Source: an uncultured bacterium | GTDB taxonomy: Bacteria; Actinomycetota; Coriobacteriia; Coriobacteriales; Eggerthellaceae | Assembly: GCA_905215325.1 (NCBI GenBank) | Contig: CAJMPP010000029.1 | Location: 1 to 28,815, forward strand | DNA: 28,815 bases | Direction of reading: 5' to 3' | Shown: positions 14,464 to 20,831 of the stretch, in pieces | Numbering within the stretch: position 1 is the first letter of the stretch | Layout: every line of letters starts with the position of its first letter | Made by a program: the position numbers and the translations under genes | Notes under the pieces: model-generated | What the model was told of the DNA's origin: nothing | The model's database searches: none | The model's input: the letters and a program-made list of their open reading frames with translations, nothing else

Positions 14464-16104
14464 CTAATCCTCGATACCCATACGATGCTTGATTTCCTTG
14501 GCCAGCACGAAGCGCTGCACCTTGCCGGTGGCGGTGCGGGGGATTTTGTCGATGACCTCAAGGCGTTCGGGCCACAGGCGTTTAGCGATCCCCTTGCCAT
14601 CCATATATTCTAGCAAGTCGTGCAGGCACAGCTCTTCTCCATTCGGGTCTGCCGGCACGGCGAACAGGCATATCCTCTCGCCTAGGCGCTCGTCGGGCAT
14701 GCCGATCGTCGCATGATCGACGATCTGATCCCATCCCATGACGTCGTCGTCGACCTCGCGAGCCGATATGTTCTCGCCGCCGCGGATGATGATCTCCTTT
14801 TTGCGGCCGTTGATCTTCACGCGGCCCTGCTCATCGATGGTGCATAGATCGCCGCTGTAGAACCAGCCGTCATCGTCCAGCGCCTCGTCGGTGCGTTCCG
14901 GATCGTTCAGGTAGCCCACGAACATATGCGGCCCGCGGCTTGCTTCCTCTCCCTGGACGCCCGGCGCCACCTCTTGACGGTGTTCGTCGACGGCCTTCAC
15001 TTCGATCCCAGGATACGGGACGCCCGAGAAACGACCATTCCACTCAATGCATTTCTCGCGGGGAACGCGCAGGTGGGGGCAGCTTTCGGTTGAGCCGTAC
15101 AGCTCGCAGAGCAAAAACCCATGGCGGTTCGCCATCTCGATGAGGCTTCCCGGCACGGGTGCTCCTCCGCATAGGAAGTACTTGAGGGTGGGGATAGCCT
15201 TACCTGTTTCCTCGAGGTGCTTCAGAAGGTCGTGCACGAATGGCGTAGCGCCGCAGGACCAGCTGACGTTCTCCCGATTGATCAGCTCGACTGCCTCATC
15301 GGCTTCGAAGCGCAGCTGCAGCACGCAGCGTCCGCCCGTGAGCATCGGCGAGATCAGGCCATGGAAAAAACCCGTTGCATGGTTGAGCGGGGAGGGCATC
15401 CATACGGTGTCGTCCGGACCTAGTTCGAGGTCGCTGGAGAAGACCCGCTCCGAATAGAGCAGGTTGTTATGCGTGAACAGCGCGGCTTTCGGTTTTCCGG
15501 TCGTTCCCGATGTCGACAAGATGCAGGCGACATCGTCGGAATGCGCCGGGCAAGGGCCGGTGAAGGGCGCAACGGATTCCAAGACCTTTGAAAGCGTTGC
15601 AGCGTTTTCGTCGTGCGCAGGTTTGACTTTGTCCAAGAGCAGCAATGCGCGCAAGGAAGGGATTCGATCCCTGAATTTCTGGAACTCCAGCTCGTAGTCC
15701 GTTTTGTACGAGAATGTGGGGCAGATATATGCCTTCGTGCCGACCTGATTGAAGATGTACTCCAAATCGGCGGCGTTCATGGCGGTGGCAACGGGATGCA
15801 TGACGGCGCCGATTTTGACGCACGCCACATAAATCATGCAAAATTCCGCCCATTTGGGAACCTGAAAGGAGACGACATCGCCGTTTCGCACGCCTTTTCC
15901 CGTGAGCCAGGCGGCGATGCGGCTTGCTCCCTCGTCTACCTCGCGATACGTCAACGAGCAACCAAGGTCGTCCTGAACGTATACGCGATCGGCGAATCGA
16001 GTGCTGCGGTCCTGCCAGACGTCTGCGATGGTGTCGGTTCCCCAGGCGCCGCTTTCGTAAAAGCGCCGCTTTTCAGCTTCGTTGATTTTGACGTCGGTGA
16101 TCAT
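14464..16104 (-). CDS. AMP-forming acyl-CoA ligase (CaiC/FadD-like)
   Basis: 546 residues from ATG at 16104, after GGAGGGGTCCT; the longer frame start is not needed. Adenylating-enzyme motifs are all present: P-loop STSGTTGKPKAA (197-208), YGSTES (336-341), YSGD (416-419), hinge GRKKEIIIRGGENI (434-446), and the catalytic lysine Lys528 in PRTATGKVQR. The reaction is acid + ATP + CoA to acyl-CoA + AMP + PPi. The build is that of CaiC (betaine/crotonobetaine-CoA ligase) and the medium-chain or aromatic acid ligases; the exact acid cannot be told. It is flanked by the CoA-transferase upstream (95-bp gap with a hairpin) and the unknown protein downstream (2-bp gap), which suggests one operon in which the ligase primes the first CoA ester. 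Confidence 0.93.
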   Translation of the reverse strand: MITDVKINEAEKRRFYESGAWGTDTIADVWQDRSTRFADRVYVQDDLGCSLTYREVDEGASRIAAWLTGKGVRNGDVVSFQVPKWAEFCMIYVACVKIGAVMHPVATAMNAADLEYIFNQVGTKAYICPTFSYKTDYELEFQKFRDRIPSLRALLLLDKVKPAHDENAATLSKVLESVAPFTGPCPAHSDDVACILSTSGTTGKPKAALFTHNNLLYSERVFSSDLELGPDDTVWMPSPLNHATGFFHGLISPMLTGGRCVLQLRFEADEAVELINRENVSWSCGATPFVHDLLKHLEETGKAIPTLKYFLCGGAPVPGSLIEMANRHGFLLCELYGSTESCPHLRVPREKCIEWNGRFSGVPYPGIEVKAVDEHRQEVAPGVQGEEASRGPHMFVGYLNDPERTDEALDDDGWFYSGDLCTIDEQGRVKINGRKKEIIIRGGENISAREVDDDVMGWDQIVDHATIGMPDERLGERICLFAVPADPNGEELCLHDLLEYMDGKGIAKRLWPERLEVIDKIPRTATGKVQRFVLAKEIKHRMGIED

Positions 16105-16125
16105 AGGACCCCTCCATATGATATG

Positions 16126-16155
16126 GGGAAGGGGCGATCGGCGTCGCCCCTTCCC
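16126..16155. other. Intercistronic hairpin between CoA-transferase and ligase
   Basis: A perfect 12-bp stem (GGGAAGGGGCGA and complement) with 6-nt loop, next to the dyad CCATAT-G-ATATGG (about 16114-16126). There is no T-tract on the minus strand, so it is more likely an mRNA-stability or partial attenuation element than a terminator. Confidence 0.5.
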
Positions 16156-16199
16156 AAGCAACTCTGTCGCTATGCAAGAAAGCCTTTGGGTAAGGTATA

Positions 16200-17438
16200 T
16201 TACTTGCCCTGGAGCACTGCCAGGTCGACGGGACCGGAAACGGCGCCCTCGGCCTCGGCGGCCTTGATCTCATCCTCGCTGTAGCCGAGCTCCTTCATGA
16301 CGTCCTCGGTGGCAGAACCCAGCTTGCCGCCCGGAATCAGATCCTCGGTCTCGCCAAGCTCGAACTGGACGGGAGCAGTGGGGCACCAACGCGGGCCGGC
16401 GGGGTACTGAACGGGCTTGATGTACTCGTTGATCAGCGCGTTCTGGTCCTCGTAGATGTCGGTAGGCGTCTGAGCCGGTTCGCAGGGCATGTCGTTCTCG
16501 GAGAACATCTTCAGCAGCTCCTCGCGCGTGAACTGCGCGAAGCCGTCGTCGAGGATCTTGACGACCTCGGGAGCGAGGCCCTTGTCGTTGACGGTCTGGC
16601 AGCAGCTGTAGTCCGGATGCTCGGCAAGCTCGTCGCGGCCGATGAGGTGCATGACGCGCGGCCAATCGCGGTCGTACTCCGGCAGGCACAGGACGACCCA
16701 CTTCTGGTCCTTGGAGCGGAACACGTTGTTCAGCGGGTTGTTGACCTCGAGGCGGCTCTTCGGATAGGGGTTGCCGTACTGGGCGGAGATCATGCCCGTG
16801 GCCAGGGTGTAGATGCCGGCGTGCTGCAGCGCGCAGGTGACGTAATCGCCCTCGCCGGTCTTCTCGCGACCCTGCAGCGCGGCCAGGATGCCGGCCACCA
16901 GGAACACGGAGCACTGGTAATCGCCGTAGCCGTTGGTCGGGATCATGGGGGAGTCGCCCTTGTTGACGGTGGTGCCGAAGACGCCGCCGCGGCCCATGTA
17001 GCAGGTCACGTCGAAGCCGGCTGCGTCCTTCTCGGGACCTTTCTTGCCGTAGCCCAGGCCATGGCCCATGATCAGGCGCGGGAACTTCGCATGCAGGCTC
17101 TCCCAGTCCAGGCCCATCTTGGCCAGGGACTTGGTGCGGGTGTTGGTGATGAAGACGTCGGCGTCCTCGAGCAGCTTCATCATGACCTCGTTGCCCTTCT
17201 CGGACTTGAGGTTCAGCGCGACGAAGCGCTTGTGGAAGTTGGCCACGTCGAATGCCAGGTTCTCCTCATCGCTGGAGGGCATGCCGAAAACGACAGCCTG
17301 ATTCGTGCGGCACGGATCGCCCTTGAACGCTTCGACCTTGATAACGTCGGCACCCCACTCGCCGAGGATACGGCCGGTGGTCGGGGTTGCCAAGAACGTG
17401 GTGAGGTCGACGACCTTCAGACCCTTCAAAGGTTGCAT
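16200..17438 (-). CDS. Family III CoA-transferase (FldA/HadA/CaiB-like)
   Basis: 412 residues; ATG at 17438 after AAGGAGGATTTTAGT. N-terminus LKGLKVVDLTTFLATPTTGR and GADVIKVEAFKGDPCR are typical of family III. NLKSEKGNEVMMKLL, LGYGKKGPEKDAAGFDVTCY and MGRGGVFGTT read like FldA, the cinnamoyl-CoA:phenyllactate CoA-transferase of Clostridium sporogenes, and HadA. The expected catalytic Asp is Asp143 in GFD. The enzyme moves CoA from a product acyl-CoA to a new acid through an enzyme-aspartyl-CoA intermediate, so the pathway needs ATP only for priming. The C-terminal half includes GDYVTCALQHAG. It begins the minus-strand cluster CoA-transferase, ligase, unknown protein. Similarity to FldA and CaiB is from memory of the family and should be checked by alignment; the acid is unknown. 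Confidence 0.92.
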   Translation of the reverse strand: MQPLKGLKVVDLTTFLATPTTGRILGEWGADVIKVEAFKGDPCRTNQAVVFGMPSSDEENLAFDVANFHKRFVALNLKSEKGNEVMMKLLEDADVFITNTRTKSLAKMGLDWESLHAKFPRLIMGHGLGYGKKGPEKDAAGFDVTCYMGRGGVFGTTVNKGDSPMIPTNGYGDYQCSVFLVAGILAALQGREKTGEGDYVTCALQHAGIYTLATGMISAQYGNPYPKSRLEVNNPLNNVFRSKDQKWVVLCLPEYDRDWPRVMHLIGRDELAEHPDYSCCQTVNDKGLAPEVVKILDDGFAQFTREELLKMFSENDMPCEPAQTPTDIYEDQNALINEYIKPVQYPAGPRWCPTAPVQFELGETEDLIPGGKLGSATEDVMKELGYSEDEIKAAEAEGAVSGPVDLAVLQGK

Positions 17439-17542
17439 ACTAAAATCCTCCTTGCTTAGATGCGTTCCCGGTTGTCCGGGTTTCGAGCGTTTCAGCGTTC
17501 TGGCTCGCTTACAGCTCGATAGCGTTTCGCTGGTAAGGAAAA

Positions 17543-17573
17543 GAGGGCCATCCACGCATGGCAGACGACCCTC
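17543..17573 (-). terminator. Terminator of the acyl-CoA dehydrogenase at 17621
   Basis: On the minus strand GAGGG and CCCTC close a hairpin whose inner part GCCAT/ATGGC pairs across a 6-nt bulge; TTTT follows (17539-17542). It lies about 50 bp after the dehydrogenase stop and 100 bp before the CoA-transferase start. Confidence 0.55.
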
Positions 17574-17581
17574 CTCTCGAA

Positions 17582-17601
17582 GTGAATTTGTTCCTGCGAT
17601 C
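17582..17601. repeat. 20-bp short repeat, copy 3 of 3
   Basis: GTGAATTTGTTCCTGCGATC, one mismatch from the copy at 6456-6475, at the same place relative to the stop of the second identical dehydrogenase gene. Confidence 0.6.
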
Positions 17602-17620
17602 GACGCCGATCAAAGGGTGA

Positions 17621-18808
17621 TTACAGCTGGTACTCGACCTTGCCGCCGAACTTCTGGCAGTTGCGGGCAATGGTGATGCGCTGGACGTTCGGGGCGCCCT
17701 CCTCGAGCCACATGGCGCGGGCGTCGCGGTACAGGCGCTCGGTCGGGCCGTAGGGGGAGTCCTCGAAGTAGCCGTCGCCGCCGAAGATCTCCAGCATGCC
17801 GTCGGAGACGATGCGGGTGGAGTAGATGGAGAACAGCTTGCACATGGCGGCCTTCTCCTCGATGTACTTGCCGTTGGGATCGGCGTCGTACTCGCGGCCG
17901 AAGTCGTAGACCATGCAGCGCAGGGCGTGGGTGTACATCTGCATCTCGGCGATCTCGCGCTTGATCATCTGGCGGGAAGCGATCGGCTTGCCGAAGGTGA
18001 TGCGGTCGTTGGCGCGGGCCAGGGAGATCTCCAGCATGCGCTGGCACATGCCCAGGTTGGAGGCGGCGATGTGGGCGCGGGAGACGGACAGGGAGTGGAT
18101 GGCGATCTCCATGCCCTGGCCCTCCTCGCCGAGCAGGTACTTCTTGTCCAGCTTCATGTCGGTGAACTTCAGGCCGGTGTGGGCGGCGCCGCGTGCGCCC
18201 ATCATGTGGGGCATCGGGGTGACCTCGTAGCCGGGGGTGTCGACGGGCACGAAGAAGGCGGACAGGCGCTCGTCGCCGGACTTGGACTCGTCGGTGACGG
18301 CGATGACGTAGGCGAACTCGCAGCAGTCGGTGTGGGAGATCAGCCACTTCTCGCCGTTGAGGACGTAGTCGCCGTTCTCGTCCTTGACCGCGGTGGTGTG
18401 GATGTCGGCGCCGGTGCCGCCGGACTGCTCGGTCAGGGCGAAGCAGGTGAAGATGGTCTTGTCCTGGAACTTGTCCATGTACTGGGCCTTCAGCTCATCC
18501 GAGCCGTAGTCGTCCAGGATGCGCCAGTTCAGGTCGGCAGCGTAGTGCAGGTGCATGCGCATGCCGCCCGGGCCGCGGGAGAACTGCTCCTGCACGCGCA
18601 GGATGTCGAGCTCGGACAGGTCCCAGCCGCCGTACTGGGCCGGCAGGGCGAAGCGGTACAGGTCGTTCTCCTTGGCCAGCTCGTAGAACTTCTCCGGGAA
18701 GACGTTCGTGACCTCGATCTCGGGCTGCATCTCCTCGAACGGGCCCTCGGCCAGGTTCTTGATCTGCTCGAGGTAGGCCTCGAACTGCTCCTTGGACAAT
18801 TTGCTCAT
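17621..18808 (-). CDS. Acyl-CoA dehydrogenase (copy B of an identical pair)
   Basis: 395 residues, same protein as that at 6492-7679, including catalytic Glu370 and the GTGAD loop. I take the ATG at 18808, after AAAGGAGGATTTG; a TTG one codon earlier is too close to the ribosome site. By reading, the two genes are identical in DNA from stop to start codon, offset 11,129 bp, and differ at once on both sides: this gene has leader CAAATCCTCC on the plus strand where the other has TGTGAACCCTCC. Downstream only a 20-bp repeat is shared. It precedes the CoA-transferase, ligase and unknown protein, which are on the same strand after a terminator, so it could be expressed with them at a low level by read-through. 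Separate leaders suggest separate regulation of one enzyme. Confidence 0.93.
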   Translation of the reverse strand: MSKLSKEQFEAYLEQIKNLAEGPFEEMQPEIEVTNVFPEKFYELAKENDLYRFALPAQYGGWDLSELDILRVQEQFSRGPGGMRMHLHYAADLNWRILDDYGSDELKAQYMDKFQDKTIFTCFALTEQSGGTGADIHTTAVKDENGDYVLNGEKWLISHTDCCEFAYVIAVTDESKSGDERLSAFFVPVDTPGYEVTPMPHMMGARGAAHTGLKFTDMKLDKKYLLGEEGQGMEIAIHSLSVSRAHIAASNLGMCQRMLEISLARANDRITFGKPIASRQMIKREIAEMQMYTHALRCMVYDFGREYDADPNGKYIEEKAAMCKLFSIYSTRIVSDGMLEIFGGDGYFEDSPYGPTERLYRDARAMWLEEGAPNVQRITIARNCQKFGGKVEYQL

Positions 18809-19289
18809 CAAATCCTCCTTTGGGAAATTGGGTTCGGTTCCTTCAACCGAATCCCTTTGACGCCACCCATTTTGCGCACTTTCAATGCTTTGGTCTAATG
18901 CATGAAATCTAGCGGTTTCTCGGGCAAATCATAGAAGCGATGCATAGTAACCCATGCATGCCGCATATAATCCCAGGTGAGCATGAGTAAGGGGGATGGG
19001 GAAGATATGTTGGATATATGAATCACCCCATGTTGTTATATGGGACAGCTGAAGCAAAGTGTCCAAATCGGTGGTTCACGAGGTTTGATTGCTCCTGCTT
19101 CAACATCATTTCTACCTCTTGACATCTGGCTGTAGCCAGATGACTTCGAATTCTGGTTTAAAGGTCGATTTCAAGCGATTTGAAGCGAATATCTGTAGTG
19201 GTGCAATATTATGTAGCTCTATCGGTCTATGAGATCTAACTCATTGTTACTAAATCCTATTGGAATTCTTAAGAGTGGCGAAAGTTGCT
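18809..19289. promoter_or_regulatory. Divergent regulatory region, dehydrogenase copy B / methyltransferase
   Basis: 481 bp, AT-rich, without a supported gene. Contents: a TATAAT at 18966-18971 (plus strand, no clear -35), TTGACA at 19119-19124 abutting the dyad at 19123-19142, a tandem CGATTTCAAG/CGATTTGAAG repeat at 19166-19185, and the near copy TTCAAGCGATTTGAA (19170-19184) of the palindrome found at 7923. These are probably regulatory sites for the methyltransferase gene, the dehydrogenase, or both. Confidence 0.45.
19123..19142. promoter_or_regulatory. 20-bp dyad at a consensus -35 box, candidate operator
   Basis: CATCTGGCTGTAGCCAGATG: a perfect 9-bp inverted repeat around GT, sharing CA with TTGACA (19119-19124). 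No clear -10 follows at 17 bp. It lies about 150 bp before the methyltransferase start. Confidence 0.5.
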
Positions 19290-20120
19290 ATGAACGAATG
19301 GTTTGGTGAATCTTATACGGCTGTCCTAGCCTATTACGCAGCGCTCGCACCTGCCGCTGGTTTTCAGGGCCGTTGCGCTATGAGCATCCCTGCTGATATC
19401 GAAGGCAAGCGGGTCCTTGATGTCTGTTGTCGTAAGGGAAAGGGGGCTTTTGCCTTGGCGGATGCCGTTGGGCCCTCGGGGTTCGTGGTCGGTGTGGACC
19501 CCGATCCGGACAACATTGCCGCCGCATGTGCCGCGGCCCCTGGGAATCATTGGGCTGGCGCGTTTTGGGAACGTTGCCTGCGATTTTCGCAAGCCATCCC
19601 TGAAAACCTTTTCTCAGATCGGATAGGGGATAGGGCTTTCGATCTGGTGTATATCAACAGCGTCATGAACCTCGTGTGGTCTCTGCCCGCCTCGCTTGCC
19701 GAATTCGCACGGGTGTTGGCGCCTGGAGGAAGATTGTGGGTTGCGCAAGGCGTGTTCGCCGACGATGGTTTGGACGCACTGGGGGAGCATGCGGTTATGC
19801 AGGACGGCGCGGGTATGCCCGGCGCGGGTGCCGCTCTCGCCAAGGGTACGGATGCGCCTAGCGTGGACGCGTCTCTCATGAATACCGATAGGAGGGACTC
19901 CGTGATGAGCGGGCATATGCCCTTGGACGGCGAGCCGGGTCGGATCGACGTGTTTTCACAAGCGCTTTCGCGTGCGGCGTTCGAGCAGATGTGCTTGGAG
20001 GCCGGTTTCTCCTCCGTCGCCTTCTCGTCCGTATCGTCGATCTTCGGTGAAGATCCGCGCCATGGGAAATGCCCTGGCGGCGTACGGTTCTGCCTTGCCG
20101 ATGCCTGTGCAACCATATAA
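19290..20120 (+). CDS. Class I SAM-dependent methyltransferase, ArsM-like fold
   Basis: 276 residues from ATG at 19290 (MNEWFGESYTAVLAYYAAL). Starts at TTG 19260 or GTG 19275 are possible; no strong ribosome site marks any of them. The Rossmann methyltransferase motifs are clear: motif I VLDVCCRKGKGAFAL (about 42-56) with VVGVDPDP (Asp70 ending strand 2), FDLVYINSVMNLV and RVLAPGGRLWVAQGV. The layout resembles arsenite methyltransferases (ArsM), but the Cys of the usual SNCVxNL motif is Ser here (INSVMNL), so arsenite is an unlikely substrate. The GxGxG loop is unusual, with Cys-Cys. Codon use is more mixed than in the neighbouring high-expression genes. It is divergent to the dehydrogenase copy B and precedes the rimP cluster. 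Substrate unknown. Confidence 0.75.
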   Translation: MNEWFGESYTAVLAYYAALAPAAGFQGRCAMSIPADIEGKRVLDVCCRKGKGAFALADAVGPSGFVVGVDPDPDNIAAACAAAPGNHWAGAFWERCLRFSQAIPENLFSDRIGDRAFDLVYINSVMNLVWSLPASLAEFARVLAPGGRLWVAQGVFADDGLDALGEHAVMQDGAGMPGAGAALAKGTDAPSVDASLMNTDRRDSVMSGHMPLDGEPGRIDVFSQALSRAAFEQMCLEAGFSSVAFSSVSSIFGEDPRHGKCPGGVRFCLADACATI

Positions 20121-20190
20121 CGTGGTCCGATCGCTTTGCGTGAGCGCATATTGCGTTTTATGGTGAACTTGCGTCTGCGCGCGGCGGCGC

Positions 20191-20219
20191 TGGTAAATCA
20201 ATCTTCCGTATGGTATAAA
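20191..20219 (+). promoter_or_regulatory. Probable promoter of the rimP-nusA cluster
   Basis: Extended -10 TGGTATAAA (TG at 20211-20212, TATAAA at 20214-20219) with a weak -35 TGGTAA at 20191-20196, spacing 17. Transcription would start near 20226, giving a leader of about 100 nt before rimP. A GCGCGC-GACG-GCGCGC hairpin (20238-20253) is in the leader. Confidence 0.6.
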
Positions 20220-20254
20220 AGTTTTGCATTGCAGCAAGCGCGCGACGGCGCGCA

Positions 20255-20297
20255 CCATACTTTCGCAGACGGAAAGTGGGTTTTTACCCGCTTTTTT
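20255..20297 (+). promoter_or_regulatory. Possible terminator/antiterminator pair before rimP
   Basis: A terminator-like hairpin, AAAGTGGGT (20273-20281), loop TTTT, ACCCGCTTT (one wobble), with T-tract to 20297, ends 26 bp before the rimP start. Its 5' arm can instead pair with ACTTTC (20259-20264) just upstream (ACTTTC, loop GCAGACG, GAAAGT; CC/GG extend the stem past a bulged A). The two structures exclude each other, as in an attenuator. The controlling signal is unknown; NusA feedback is one possibility. Confidence 0.55.
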
Positions 20298-20323
20298 GTA
20301 TGTTAGGGCACAGAAAGGAGCTT

Positions 20324-20800
20324 ATGAGCGTGCTCAGCAAGAAGGAAACCGAGCTGCTTGACGCGCTGGAGCCCCGTGCGGCGTCCGAAGGCGTTGAGAT
20401 CGTGACCGTGCAGGTCGTAGGCGCCAAGAAGGCGCCTACTATTCGCGTGTTCATAGACACGCCCGAGGGCGTGAGCTTCGATGAGCTGGCGAAAGCGCAG
20501 GCGTGGATCAACGACATCATGGATGCGCTCGACCCGTTCCCCGGAGCCTACACCCTTGAGGTGTCCTCGCCGGGCATCGACCGCCCGTTGCGCACGGAGC
20601 AGCATTTCGCGCGCTACGCCGGTCAGCAGGCCGTGGTGAAGCTCGCCCATCCCATCGACGGGCGCAGCAACTTCACCGGCACGATCGTCTCGGCCGATGA
20701 CGGCAACGTCGTCATAGACGTCGACGGCCAGCAGGCCGTCCTGCCGATCGATCAGATGAAACGCGCCCACCTGAAGGGCATCGTGGATTTCAGCTCCTAG
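20324..20800 (+). CDS. rimP: Ribosome maturation factor RimP
   Basis: 158 residues. ATG at 20324 lies after AGAAAGGAGCTT; the longer frame has no support. Family features: LEVSSPGIDRPLRTEQHFARYAG (read as LEVSSPGIDRPL then HFARY), the most conserved RimP block, at about residues 80-100; before it DAL-EPRAASEGVEIVTVQ; then the SH3-like C-terminal domain GTIVSADDGNVVIDVDG. RimP binds the 30S subunit and is needed for its assembly. It opens the cluster rimP-nusA-ylxR-infB, a conserved order in many bacteria, 31 bp before nusA. The leader may carry an attenuator. Confidence 0.95.
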   Translation: MSVLSKKETELLDALEPRAASEGVEIVTVQVVGAKKAPTIRVFIDTPEGVSFDELAKAQAWINDIMDALDPFPGAYTLEVSSPGIDRPLRTEQHFARYAGQQAVVKLAHPIDGRSNFTGTIVSADDGNVVIDVDGQQAVLPIDQMKRAHLKGIVDFSS

Positions 20801-20831
20801 CCGGAGCTGATTGGAGAAAGGAAGCTAAAAC

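Noticed and set aside
14028..14600. Alternative minus-strand frame overlapping the unknown 195-aa gene and the ligase end
   Set aside because: Arg/Pro/His-rich composition typical of shadow frames; the 195-aa frame has normal composition and a coupled start.
20137..20152. Small hairpin CGCA-TAT-TGCG plus TTTT after the methyltransferase
   Set aside because: A 4-bp stem is too weak to support a terminator call.
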